Origin: an uncultured Eubacteriales bacterium
Lineage (GTDB): Bacteria; Bacillota; Clostridia; Christensenellales; UBA1242
DNA length: 19,992 nucleotides
Assembly: GCA_948512295.1 (NCBI GenBank)
Contig: CAOQRA010000019.1
Span: 1-19,992, forward strand
Reading direction: 5' to 3'
The notes below the pieces were generated by a model that worked only from the letters and a program-made list of their open reading frames with translations, did no database searches and was not told where the DNA came from. The translations under genes were made by a program, and so were the position numbers. Of this stretch, positions 6,630-13,339 are shown piece after piece. Every line of letters starts with the position of its first letter. Within the stretch, counting starts at the first letter, position 1.

Positions 6630-6734
6630 TTTTTCCGTCGCGGTCTTGTCTTTTTCTAAAATAATATACATTAATTAATACTTTCAGTCTTAGGCTACCT
6701 TTCGGTGGCATAGGGTAAATTGGTGTTTTTATAT

Positions 6735-6767
6735 AAAGAAGCTCACATAGTTTGTGAGCTTCTTTTT
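6735..6767. terminator. Strong bidirectional terminator
   Basis: A perfect 13-bp stem AAAGAAGCTCACA / TGTGAGCTTCTTT has a 5-nt loop, with T-runs in both directions. It separates the convergent PP2C region and the minus-strand gene at 6850-7596. Confidence 0.92.
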
Positions 6768-6849
6768 GGTTAACCCAATACTCATAAAGCCCTTGAAATG
6801 AAATAGTTTCTATAATTAAATTATATCAAGCAAGGAATCATAAATCAAG

Positions 6850-7596
6850 TTAGTTTTTAGTTTCTTTTTTTCTTGTGTTGGTAATTTTTAAATATAAAGT
6901 GGTAAATTCTTCGTATTTTAATTCTGCAAAGTTGAAGTCAAAGCCGTTATCGTTATGATAAACTGTCGCTAGCTCTTGAAACATTACTGCAATCATATAA
7001 GCTAGTTCGTTGTATAAATGCTCTAAATATTCAAGCTCTTTAAAATCTGCGGCAGTAATACCTACATGTATAAATTTATTGCAGGTGTCTCGCCAGACTG
7101 AAAAGTCTTTAAAGTCTGCAAGTTCGGTTATAGCGTCAATACCTACGCAACCTTTAAATTTAGACGTATCTATTAGTGAGTTTGCCCAACTATAATCTAA
7201 AAACTTTAAAGCGGAGGGGTTATTTGGTGCTCCTAAATCTTTATATTTTTCGTATATTAACCTGATTTTTTCTTCGCTAGGCTTATCCGCAATTGTTAAG
7301 CGAAAAAAATGGAAATCGTTGTAAGATTCAAGAATTTTAGGATGTAAAAATAGAATTTTAGCAATAGCAACCGTTTCGTAAAGCTGTCGAAAAAGCGACA
7401 TGCATTGTGAAATCGCAAAAACCTCTAAAAGCCCTACATGGATAAAGTCTATTGTTTTAAATGCCTCCCATGCTAAAAAATATGCTTGCTTTTTAAATGG
7501 AGGATCTTTTCCAATATCTTCATAAACAAAAGTGTTGGTCATTTCTCGACTCATATAACCGACCATTTCGCATAACTCTTGGTATTCTTTGCGCAT
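6850..7596 (-). CDS. Unrecognised 248-residue alpha-helical protein
   Basis: Start and SD are clear (AAAAAGGAG, 6 bases before the ATG at 7596). The protein is soluble and largely helical, with no signal peptide or membrane segment. Two conserved-looking spots are visible: SLFRQLYETVAIAKIL (67-82) and NKFIHVG in the last third. An R-x-L-x-E helix followed later by a helix ending in H is reminiscent of DUF5677-like proteins, but the similarity is weak and I do not claim it. The gene is monocistronic and divergent from the PurA-like gene. The mRNA should begin near 7645, inside a hairpin (7626-7647), giving a leader of about 48 nt with a structured 5' end. Confidence 0.75.
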   Translation of the reverse strand: MRKEYQELCEMVGYMSREMTNTFVYEDIGKDPPFKKQAYFLAWEAFKTIDFIHVGLLEVFAISQCMSLFRQLYETVAIAKILFLHPKILESYNDFHFFRLTIADKPSEEKIRLIYEKYKDLGAPNNPSALKFLDYSWANSLIDTSKFKGCVGIDAITELADFKDFSVWRDTCNKFIHVGITAADFKELEYLEHLYNELAYMIAVMFQELATVYHNDNGFDFNFAELKYEEFTTLYLKITNTRKKETKN

Positions 7597-7625
7597 GTTA
7601 TCTCCTTTTTAGCAATTTTACAAAG

Positions 7626-7650
7626 AAAAGCACTTTTGTGTGCTTTTTTT
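7626..7650. terminator. Hairpin in the divergent intergenic region
   Basis: AAAAGCAC / GTGCTTTT, loop TTTTGT, with a T7 run on the plus strand. On the plus strand it is terminator-like but has no gene to terminate. On the minus strand it would form the 5' end of the mRNA of the 248-residue gene. Confidence 0.55.
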
Positions 7651-7651
7651 G

Positions 7652-7680
7652 ATATTAGCATAAATAGCGACGACGTGCAA
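7652..7680 (-). promoter_or_regulatory. Promoter of the 248-residue gene
   Basis: On the minus strand, TTGCAC (7680-7675), 17-bp spacer, TAATAT (7657-7652). Confidence 0.65.
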
Positions 7681-7723
7681 AACAAATCAAGCTAAATAAT
7701 GACTTTTATAAAAAAATGGGGGA

Positions 7724-7752
7724 TTGATTTCGATTAAGATGTGTGATATAAT
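7724..7752 (+). promoter_or_regulatory. Promoter of the PurA/PurZ-like gene, placed for a leaderless mRNA
   Basis: TTGATT (7724-7729), 17-bp spacer, TATAAT (7747-7752). The -10 ends 7 bases before the ATG at 7759, so transcription should start at or within a base of the start codon. Confidence 0.85.
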
Positions 7753-7758
7753 TTAATT

Positions 7759-9075
7759 ATGAAATATACAGGCAAAATTCATATTGTTTTTGACGGCATG
7801 TGGGGCTCTTGTGGCAAAGGGAAGTTTTGTGGCGAACTTGCCTTAGACTCAAAACTTGACATAAAAGTTTGCGTGAATAATAATGCTCCAAATGCGGGGC
7901 ACACTTTTGTTTTTGATGACGGTCGCAAAATCATGACAAAACACATTCCGATAGGTTTTGTCAATCAAGATATTCCATATTTGGTTATTGGAGAAAACGC
8001 AATACTAGACTACGACATCCTTGTCTACGAATTGTATAAATATAAAGATATTTTAAATGGTCGACAAATTTATATTGCCGATACAGCCGCAGTTATTTTG
8101 CCAGAGCACAAACTAAGAGAAAGAAGAGAAATTAAATCTGGCAGCACTTTCAGCGGTGCAGGCGCAGCGCTTGCAGATAAAATAATGCGTAAAAATCCGC
8201 TTGTGTGCGGCGATGAGCGATTTAAACGATTAGAAAAATTAGGACTTATAAAAATTGTACCGCCTAAAACCTTTTTCCCTAGCGTTTATAATGGGCTTGG
8301 GCAGTTCGAGGGTAATGAAAATATACTTGTAGAACTTTCGCAAGGTGATGCTCTCGGAATTAACAATGGCTCGAACTATCCAAATACAACTTTTAGGGAT
8401 TGCACGCCAGCTCAAGCGTTAAAAGATATTCATGCGGCAGGGCAGGGCTTTAAAGTTGTAAAATATTGCGTGTTTCGTCCTTATCCTATACGGATTAGTA
8501 ACAATAGTGATGAGGGGTATATTTACACGGGCGATTTTGAAGGTGCAAACGAGATCACATGGCAAGAAGTATGCAAAAGATGTGGGCTAAGCGTAGAAGA
8601 AGTTGAAAGGCTTGAACATTCCACCGTTACAAATCGCATTAGAAGAGTGTCTGAGTTTTGTGTTAAACAATTTGCACAGATGCTTCTGGATACGCATCCA
8701 GATCAATGCTTTTTAAATTTCGCTCAGTATATAAATGGTAATATTAAAGACATTTCAACTCGTGATGCAAAAACAATTCAAAAGAGTTTTATGAAACCGT
8801 ATGACTTATCGGAGCAAGGCTTTACAAGCATTTGTGAGAAAAACTTTGCACTTGAAAATGTGCTAGGTTATATAGAAAGCATGGAAAATTATTTCAATAA
8901 TGAGTTATTTTTTGATAAACTTTTGAATATAACCAAAATTGGCACAGGCGCGGCGCTTAGTAAGACAATCGAAAGACAAGCGATTTTTCAAGTCGCCGAC
9001 ACACGTCACGCGATTAAAAACGTCAATCCCTTAGATTTTGCGGCTAAAAATAATGACTTCGATTTTGAAGTATAA
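7759..9075 (+). CDS. Divergent adenylosuccinate synthetase family protein, PurZ-like (Asp-to-Ser in the P-loop)
   Basis: Adenylosuccinate synthetases join aspartate to IMP using GTP; the phage PurZ branch acts on dGMP to make 2-aminoadenine (Z) nucleotides. This 438-residue protein has the fold's landmarks: GMWGSCGKGKF (13-23) for the usual WGDEGKGK, NAPNAGHTFV (42-51) with the catalytic His kept (H48), SGSTFSGAGAAL (127-138), SQGDALGINNGSNYPNTTF (194-212), EITWEEV-like EITWQEV (265-271) and TVTNRIRRVS (289-298). The normally catalytic Asp is S17, a change reported for PurZ. It is much longer than phage PurZ, and other Z-genome genes are not visible here. No SD is present; the mRNA is probably leaderless. 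It could be a paralog with another purine substrate. Reaction unproven. Confidence 0.8.
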   Translation: MKYTGKIHIVFDGMWGSCGKGKFCGELALDSKLDIKVCVNNNAPNAGHTFVFDDGRKIMTKHIPIGFVNQDIPYLVIGENAILDYDILVYELYKYKDILNGRQIYIADTAAVILPEHKLRERREIKSGSTFSGAGAALADKIMRKNPLVCGDERFKRLEKLGLIKIVPPKTFFPSVYNGLGQFEGNENILVELSQGDALGINNGSNYPNTTFRDCTPAQALKDIHAAGQGFKVVKYCVFRPYPIRISNNSDEGYIYTGDFEGANEITWQEVCKRCGLSVEEVERLEHSTVTNRIRRVSEFCVKQFAQMLLDTHPDQCFLNFAQYINGNIKDISTRDAKTIQKSFMKPYDLSEQGFTSICEKNFALENVLGYIESMENYFNNELFFDKLLNITKIGTGAALSKTIERQAIFQVADTRHAIKNVNPLDFAAKNNDFDFEV

Positions 9076-9104
9076 AAAAAGACTAAAATTTCAGTCTTTT
9101 TTTT
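9074..9104 (+). terminator. Terminator after the PurA/PurZ-like gene
   Basis: AAAAAAAGACT / AGTCTTTTTTT with an 8-nt loop; T8 tail. It overlaps the stop codon. Confidence 0.9.
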
Positions 9105-9248
9105 GTTACATAATACAAGAAGTTTCCTAAACGTCTTTTATTGTGATTTTAAGCCTAAAACTAAAGCTTTAAAATTTCTCTAATGCATGAATAAGCCCGT
9201 TGTCATTAATCAGTTTTATGACAATAGACAAAAACATTGATTGTTAAT

Positions 9249-9662
9249 TTAAAACTCAATACTTTGAATTTTAAAGTCGCAATAATATTCGGCTTCTTGC
9301 GCAGTGAATTTCAGTACACAATAGTCAGGGTCGGTTACGCCTTGTTTGTAAAAGATTTTGTCGCCAAAACGCCAAATTTTGTTCTTAGTGGGCTGGTCGG
9401 TGCAGACCTCCATTTTCCCCTTTATTGTCACACCTTTATATTTAAATCTGCCGCGCTCATAAAAGTAAACACAGGCCTTATCATTTGCAAGATATTGCTT
9501 TACTTTTTTGCTTGAGGTGTTGGTCGAAAAATAAATATTGTTGCCGTCAATCTCCCTTGGGCAGAGCATAGCCCTTGTCACAGGATAGCCCTTTTCATCA
9601 ATCGATGATATAAAAGCCGTTTTTTGCTTTTTGATAAATTTAAACAATTTTTCTTTGGTCAT
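9249..9662 (-). CDS. Pyridoxamine 5'-phosphate oxidase-like FMN-binding split-barrel protein
   Basis: The 137-residue protein matches the small split-barrel flavoprotein group: an N-terminal helix, then KTAFISSIDEKGYPVTRAML (14-33), NNIYFSTNTSSKKVKQYLAN (41-60), ACVYFYE (63-69), the strand VTIKGKMEVCTD (78-89) and a C-terminal WRFGD...VLKFT segment. Members bind FMN or another flavin/haem cofactor and often act in redox or stress roles; the substrate cannot be told from sequence. Start supported by AAAGGAG 6 bases before the ATG; a TATACT -10 lies at 9695-9690 but no clear -35. Convergent with the PurA-like gene. Cytoplasmic. Confidence 0.85.
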   Translation of the reverse strand: MTKEKLFKFIKKQKTAFISSIDEKGYPVTRAMLCPREIDGNNIYFSTNTSSKKVKQYLANDKACVYFYERGRFKYKGVTIKGKMEVCTDQPTKNKIWRFGDKIFYKQGVTDPDYCVLKFTAQEAEYYCDFKIQSIEF

Positions 9663-9723
9663 GTTATGCTCCTTTAGATAAGCGTTTTTAGTATATTTGT
9701 GAAAAAAGATGAAAAGCTTTTTA

Positions 9724-9833
9724 ATTTTGCGACGACAATTTCTTGATTAAAAAATCAAAAACATTCAAGATAATCAAAAATTAAATCAAACTTTGATTTC
9801 ACGACAACTTTTTGATTTTGCGAAAATCAAAAA
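9724..9833. repeat. Left AT-rich repeat cluster of the GIY-YIG island
   Basis: Seven TTGATTT/AAATCAA-type motifs lie in about 95 bp. Two are perfect hairpins: AAATCAAA-c-TTTGATTT (783-799 of this kilobase, 9783-9799) and TTTTTGATTTT-GCG-AAAATCAAAAA (9809-9833). The last may terminate the nuclease gene. The first 37 bases (9724-9760, beginning ATTTTGCGAC) are an imperfect direct repeat of 11181-11217. Confidence 0.6.
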
Positions 9834-9850
9834 TATGTAATTATTTGGGG

Positions 9851-10714
9851 CTAATTTTTGTTATAACCGAATTTTCTTGTCTGTAAGACCTCTTTCCAAT
9901 AAGATTCTCTTTTCAAGATGTATTCATCATCTACTTTTGCATTATAGTTTTCAATGATTGTGTATTGAAAATTTTTTTGAATATAACTTAACCCCTTTTC
10001 TTTTACAAGTGCTTTTAAATCAACATTCTCTCCATGTCCATTATTAACATATGCAGTCCATCGAGCCAACAACATGCCATATTTCGATGTCGCTGAGCCA
10101 ACATATAGTTTACCTGTATTTCTATCGGTTTGCACATATATTGCTTTTTGATTTTCTAGGGCGGAACGATATGTAGGATAATCTCCATTAACAATCGTTT
10201 TTAATTCCTCATAAGTTAAACACACATTATCATAACCTGGGAACTCAAATCCAACATATTTTACTGGAAGAATTTCTCTAACAACAAGTTTGTCAATAAA
10301 GGTTGATGCATCTCTGAACATTTGTTGAGAATTGTTATGATATTCAATAACTACTCTTCCATATAAATCTTGATATTTTTCTAGGGTTTCATATTCTACT
10401 TGAACCCCATGTCCATCTTGACTTGGTGTCTTATCTGATTTTAATGGACAATCAAGTATTTTTTTTATTTTGCCAACAGTAAAAAGCAACCATCTGTCAT
10501 GCCCCATATTGACCAAACCTATTGAAATCTGTCCATTCCTATAAGATTTATTATTCCAATAATTCCATTGAAGCAACTCTTGTGGATTCTTTTTAAATTC
10601 ATCAATAGGATTTTTATTTCCATTATTTGTATTAAGTCTAACTTTTGTATATTTTAACTCTTCAACTGACAAATTTAATAAATCATTTAACTTTAAAATT
10701 TTATCCATATTCAT
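9851..10714 (-). CDS. GIY-YIG nuclease family protein
   Basis: The 287-residue protein ends in a GIY-YIG endonuclease domain (about 188-287): KAIYVQTD (190-197, the GIY-like strand), GKLYVGSA (201-208, the YIG-like strand), LARW with R218, the metal-binding E270 in KRESYW, and a terminal GYNKN. The N-terminal 185 residues are an unrecognised domain with LLQWNYWNNKSYRNG and RWLLFTVGK stretches, possibly target recognition. GIY-YIG domains occur in homing, repair, restriction and mobile-element enzymes. SD GGGAG lies 6 bases before the ATG at 10714 (a second ATG is two codons in). The upstream decayed membrane-protein gene ends 7 bases before the start, so the two were an operon. AT-rich repeats flank the pair, suggesting acquired DNA. 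Confidence 0.85.
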   Translation of the reverse strand: MNMDKILKLNDLLNLSVEELKYTKVRLNTNNGNKNPIDEFKKNPQELLQWNYWNNKSYRNGQISIGLVNMGHDRWLLFTVGKIKKILDCPLKSDKTPSQDGHGVQVEYETLEKYQDLYGRVVIEYHNNSQQMFRDASTFIDKLVVREILPVKYVGFEFPGYDNVCLTYEELKTIVNGDYPTYRSALENQKAIYVQTDRNTGKLYVGSATSKYGMLLARWTAYVNNGHGENVDLKALVKEKGLSYIQKNFQYTIIENYNAKVDDEYILKRESYWKEVLQTRKFGYNKN

Positions 10715-10721
10715 CTCCCAT

Positions 10722-11065
10722 CTATCCTATAACACCTGTTCCTACAAGAACAAAAATAACAACCAAAATCAAAAATGCAACAATTCCCATTCCAATCAAA
10801 ATGTTTCTTTGTTACGGCGTTTGATTTTGTGTTCCTGTATCAATTGTCCTAACCACATTGCGGACTCTTCTAGAGCTTTTGATAAGTTTTATCGATTCTA
10901 TTTCATAAATCTTCTTGCCGTCTGCTTTTAATTGCTTTTATGCGATATTTTTGCGTCGTTTGAATCATTTGCCTCAACAACAAACCTAATTTCTTGTTAC
11001 TTATCAAGCACATTCTTTTTTACTTTGCAAATTATTTCATAATTACCATGATTATCCAAAAACAT
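10722..11065 (-). pseudogene. Decayed small membrane-protein gene (three TAA codons and one frameshift)
   Basis: An AAGGAG site precedes the ATG at 11065, and a TATAAT -10 lies at 11090-11085. Reading on gives sensible protein (DNHGNYEIICKVKKNV, then EIRFVVEANDSNDAK), broken by TAA at 10999-10997, a missing A in the A5 run at 10952-10948, TAA at 10940-10938 and TAA at 10814-10812, ending at TAG 10724-10722. Repaired, it would be about 114 residues: a soluble N-terminus containing KADGKKIYEIESIKLIK and one C-terminal membrane helix (GMGIVAFLILVVIFVLVG). All three nonsense codons fit a CAA-to-TAA change. It lies directly upstream of the GIY-YIG gene on the same strand. Family not recognised. 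Confidence 0.65.
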
Positions 11066-11099
11066 AGTTTTCTCCTTACGAAATATTATAACATAACTT

Positions 11100-11260
11100 T
11101 ATAAAATCTGTATTTGATTTTTTGATTTATTTTGATTATTTTTGATTTTCTCGGTGTTCAGTTTTGATTTTTTTATTTTGATTTTGCGACAGCCAATTTT
11201 TTGATAAAAAATTAAAATTTTAGGCTAAAAATCAAAAAAATCAAAAATTTTGCATTTTGA
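11100..11260. repeat. Right AT-rich repeat cluster of the GIY-YIG island
   Basis: About nine TTTGATTT/AAATCAAA motifs in 140 bp (for example near 11113, 11120, 11129, 11139, 11162, 11177, 11227 and 11236). The segment 11181-11217 repeats 9724-9760 in the same orientation. No coding frame of interest is visible between 11066 and 11400. Confidence 0.6.
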
Positions 11261-11307
11261 AAAAAGACTCGTTTTGGCAGGTATCGAAATCAAAAAAATT
11301 GTCATCT

Positions 11308-11350
11308 CTGTATATTGTGGTTTTAATAGCAAATATCACTGTATATTGTG
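11308..11350 (+). repeat. Pair of identical 12-bp direct repeats, CTGTATATTGTG
   Basis: Copies at 11308-11319 and 11339-11350 have starts 31 bp apart, about three helical turns. They lie between the GIY-YIG island and the tRNA locus. They could be protein-binding sites; no gene on the plus strand is obviously controlled. Confidence 0.4.
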
Positions 11351-11402
11351 TATTTTTCAATGAAAAAAGCCTTTTGGAAAAAAGACTTTTATACAATATG
11401 TT

Positions 11403-11502
11403 TGGTGCACCTAACAGGATTTGAACCTGCACGGTTTCCCATTTTCACCCCAAAAGCGGCAAGCGCTTTCGGGGAGCCCCGAAGGAACCTAAATCCAGCG
11501 CG
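11403..11502 (-). pseudogene. 3' part of a disrupted tRNA-Leu(UAG) gene
   Basis: On the minus strand the segment runs from the end of the D arm (CGCGCTGG) through an anticodon loop TTTAGGT, the variable arm, the T arm (CAGGTTCAAATCCTG) and a 3' acceptor strand TAGGTGC followed by ACCA. It is nearly identical to the intact tRNA-Leu 77 bp away, except that 42 nt (11442-11483) replace two bases of the anticodon stem. No 5' acceptor strand adjoins it. The perfect partner GCACCTA lies at 11715-11709, on the far side of the intact tRNA. Confidence 0.65.
11442..11483 (+). repeat. Palindromic repeat, copy A (inside the broken tRNA-Leu)
   Basis: 42 nt that fold as CCCC-A-AAAGCG, loop GCAAG, CGCTTT-C-GGGG, followed by a second palindrome TTCGGGG/CCCCGAA. 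It starts TTTTCAC and shares its layout with copy B at 11503-11542. Confidence 0.6.
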
Positions 11503-11542
11503 TATTCGCCTCAAAAGTATAAATACTATCGGGGAGTCCCAA
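11503..11542 (+). repeat. Palindromic repeat, copy B
   Basis: 40 nt related to copy A (TATTCGCCTCAAAAG at one end, TCGGGGAGTCCC at the other). The stem is AGTAT/ATACT where copy A has AAGCG/CGCTT, a compensatory change, and the same A-C mismatch is kept below it. Confidence 0.55.
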
Positions 11543-11578
11543 GCCGTGCGCCCCATAAAAAACAAAGCCAAGTTGATT

Positions 11579-11661
<83 letters not shown>

Positions 11662-11700
11662 ACATAAGTTATTTTTTATTGTTTTTCATGGGAAACCCCG

Positions 11701-11715
11701 CTCCGCCATAGGTGC
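11701..11715 (-). pseudogene. 5' fragment of the disrupted tRNA-Leu
   Basis: GCACCTATGGCGGA reads like the first 14 nt of a leucine tRNA. Its first seven bases are the exact complement of the acceptor strand TAGGTGC at 11413-11407. It sits about 25-30 nt after the promoter, where the first tRNA of the operon would be expected. It is then interrupted by CGGGGTTTCCC. Confidence 0.55.
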
Positions 11716-11738
11716 ATACTTGTTTTAAAGCAGTTTTT

Positions 11739-11767
11739 ATTATATATAATTAAACGGCTATTGTCAA
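11739..11767 (-). promoter_or_regulatory. Consensus promoter of the tRNA-Leu locus
   Basis: On the minus strand, TTGACA (11767-11762), 17-bp spacer, TATAAT (11744-11739): a perfect sigma-A promoter, the strongest in the window and fitting for stable RNA. Confidence 0.9.
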
Positions 11768-11846
11768 TAAAAAGTAAGAAAAATCAGCCTTATCAATTTT
11801 AAATTGTGAAAAATTAGGCAAATTCTAAATAAAGTAGGCTTTTTAT

Positions 11847-11875
11847 TTGCCTTATTTTTTTTATTAATGTATTAT
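11847..11875 (+). promoter_or_regulatory. Promoter of the VanZ-like gene, placed for a leaderless mRNA
   Basis: TTGCCT (11847-11852), 17-bp spacer, TATTAT (11870-11875). The -10 ends 7 bases before the ATG at 11882. Confidence 0.6.
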
Positions 11876-11881
11876 ATTTAC

Positions 11882-12427
11882 ATGATAGGTGTTTCATTGA
11901 ATTTAACGATTGCTATAATTGGTTATGCGGTTGCTTGTGTGCTGCTACCCATACTTTTATTGATATTTTTAAAAAATGGAAAAGCAAAGTCTGTTATATT
12001 AGGAATTTTATTAGCGCTTTATATTATTCTTGCGCTTGCAATCGTGGTTGCCAATCTTTCGATTTCAAATGGCTTAATTAAAATTCAATATAATTATGAC
12101 ATTGAATTTAATGAAAAAGTTATAAACTTAGGATTTAACAATCTTTCAATCATTGATGTTGTCATAGACCTTATTATTCTAATTCCTATAGGGCTAATAC
12201 TTGCATATTTTCTAAGACATTTAAAACCATTGACAGCAATTATGTTTTGCTGGTACTTCGGCTTTGCCTTTGGTTTCATATTCGAGTTGCTTCAATTTAT
12301 AGTGCCTGTTACGCGAGGCGTCAATGTCAGCGATGCGATATTTAACATGCTGAGCCTATTTATTGGCGGCCTTTTTGGTCGAATGTTTGTTTCAATTTCC
12401 AAAAGAATATATTATAAAGAAAAGTAA
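11882..12427 (+). CDS. VanZ-family integral membrane protein
   Basis: VanZ-like proteins are small membrane proteins; VanZ itself gives low-level teicoplanin resistance, but the biochemical role of the family is unsettled. The 181-residue product has about four to five hydrophobic segments (near 8-30, 37-58, 88-108, 120-140 and 150-172) and the family signature FELLQF...R-G-V-NVSDAIFNMLSLFIGGLFG. The ATG at 11882 is preferred over one at 11867 because a promoter places the RNA start at 11882. No SD precedes either. VanW is encoded 6 kb downstream, but there is no van gene cluster here, so glycopeptide resistance should not be inferred. Confidence 0.85.
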   Translation: MIGVSLNLTIAIIGYAVACVLLPILLLIFLKNGKAKSVILGILLALYIILALAIVVANLSISNGLIKIQYNYDIEFNEKVINLGFNNLSIIDVVIDLIILIPIGLILAYFLRHLKPLTAIMFCWYFGFAFGFIFELLQFIVPVTRGVNVSDAIFNMLSLFIGGLFGRMFVSISKRIYYKEK

Positions 12428-12578
12428 TAAGGACGGATTGAGTTTTGGATTGGGCTAGGTTGGCTAGAGCAACCATGTGCGCATTGTGAAAATAGTGTTT
12501 ACAGTTCTCGCCTCGCCGCTGCTTTACAGAAAGATATCCAAGTGGGACGTGAATAAATCATTGAAAATTTTAGACTAA

Positions 12579-12604
12579 AAAAGTCTCCAAGCTTGGAGAC
12601 TTTT
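12579..12604. terminator. Bidirectional terminator between VanZ and TetR genes
   Basis: A perfect 26-bp palindrome with arms AAAAGTCTCCAAG / CTTGGAGACTTTT. It overlaps the TetR stop codon. Six A residues (12577-12582) give the U-run on the minus strand. Confidence 0.9.
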
Positions 12605-13169
12605 ATAAAAACCACAAATTAAGTTCAAGAAATTTTAGCTTATCATAACAGATTTTCGCAATCTCTTCTATGCTTTCTTTTTGCCCTGATTTTATCCATT
12701 GTACGGTTGTGTTTTGTATAGCGCCATTCCAAAGCAGCCTGTGATATTTTGCTTTAGTAGTAAGATTTTTATCTTGGGTAAGTACTTGATTGACGTAATC
12801 AAGATACAGCCCTTGATATCCAGCATCTATAATAATATGTAGCAATGCAAGGTTTTCATTTATTATTTTATACAACTCGACATACCATTTTAAAGTGGCT
12901 TTTTTCTCAAATGGATTTCCAATTCGGTTTACAATTTCATGATTGAATTTAGAAACCATTGACATAAAAACATTTTCCTTTGTACTGAAGTTTTTATAGA
13001 ATGCATTTCGCGACACTCCTGCTTTATTGCAAATGTCAGTTACAGAAATCTGCTCAAAAGATTTATTTTTTACAAGCAGCATAAGTGCGCTTATAATACT
13101 TTCGCGCGTTAAAGTTTTCAATTCTTCATTATGTTTCTTAAGTCCAAATATATTCCTTTCCTCAGCCAT
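12603..13169 (-). CDS. TetR/AcrR-family transcriptional regulator
   Basis: The 188-residue protein has an N-terminal TetR helix-turn-helix: TRESIISALMLLVKNKSFEQ (21-40), then ISVTDICNKAGVSRNAFYKN (41-60) and FSTKENVF. The C-terminal ligand/dimer domain is divergent. Start supported by GGAGG ahead of the ATG at 13169. It is divergent from the DegV gene across 170 bp that hold two matching operator-like 12-mers, one downstream of each predicted promoter. It probably represses both itself and DegV. DegV proteins bind fatty acids, so a fatty-acid or acyl-CoA ligand is a reasonable guess, not shown by sequence. Confidence 0.9.
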   Translation of the reverse strand: MAEERNIFGLKKHNEELKTLTRESIISALMLLVKNKSFEQISVTDICNKAGVSRNAFYKNFSTKENVFMSMVSKFNHEIVNRIGNPFEKKATLKWYVELYKIINENLALLHIIIDAGYQGLYLDYVNQVLTQDKNLTTKAKYHRLLWNGAIQNTTVQWIKSGQKESIEEIAKICYDKLKFLELNLWFL

Positions 13170-13186
13170 TACAAAACCTCCATTTG

Positions 13187-13198
13187 TGTAACTACTGA
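13187..13198 (-). promoter_or_regulatory. Operator-like 12-mer on the tetR side
   Basis: On the minus strand the site reads TCAGTAGTTACA. It matches 11 of 12 bases of the site at 13239-13250 in the opposite orientation, and lies between a TACAAT -10 candidate (13214-13209) and the tetR start. Confidence 0.6.
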
Positions 13199-13209
13199 AA
13201 TTTATTTGA

Positions 13210-13261
13210 TTGTATTTTTCTGTTATTATGATATACTATCAGTAATTACAAACGTAATCAC
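13210..13261 (+). promoter_or_regulatory. degV promoter with overlapping operator
   Basis: TTGTAT (13210-13215), 16-bp spacer, TATACT (13232-13237). Just after it is TCAGTAATTACA (13239-13250), part of an inverted repeat GTAATTAC-AAAC-GTAATCAC (13242-13261). The site lies at the expected transcription start, a typical repressor position. Confidence 0.6.
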
Positions 13262-13339
13262 GGATACATGTTAATAAAAAAATGCAAAATTGTCAAGTAA
13301 AAGCAGACGAATGAATAGAATATAAAGGGGAGAGATGGC

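Noticed and set aside
9720..11260. Repeat clusters around the GIY-YIG gene as a CRISPR array
   Set aside because: The motifs are short, irregularly spaced and low-complexity, with no unique spacers and no cas genes.
12468..12578. Open stretch after VanZ ending in a plausible peptide (GTG at 12477, ...SPLLYRKISKWDVNKS)
   Set aside because: Only 36 codons, preceded by in-frame stops, with no ribosome site and no recognisable family. At most it is a gene remnant.
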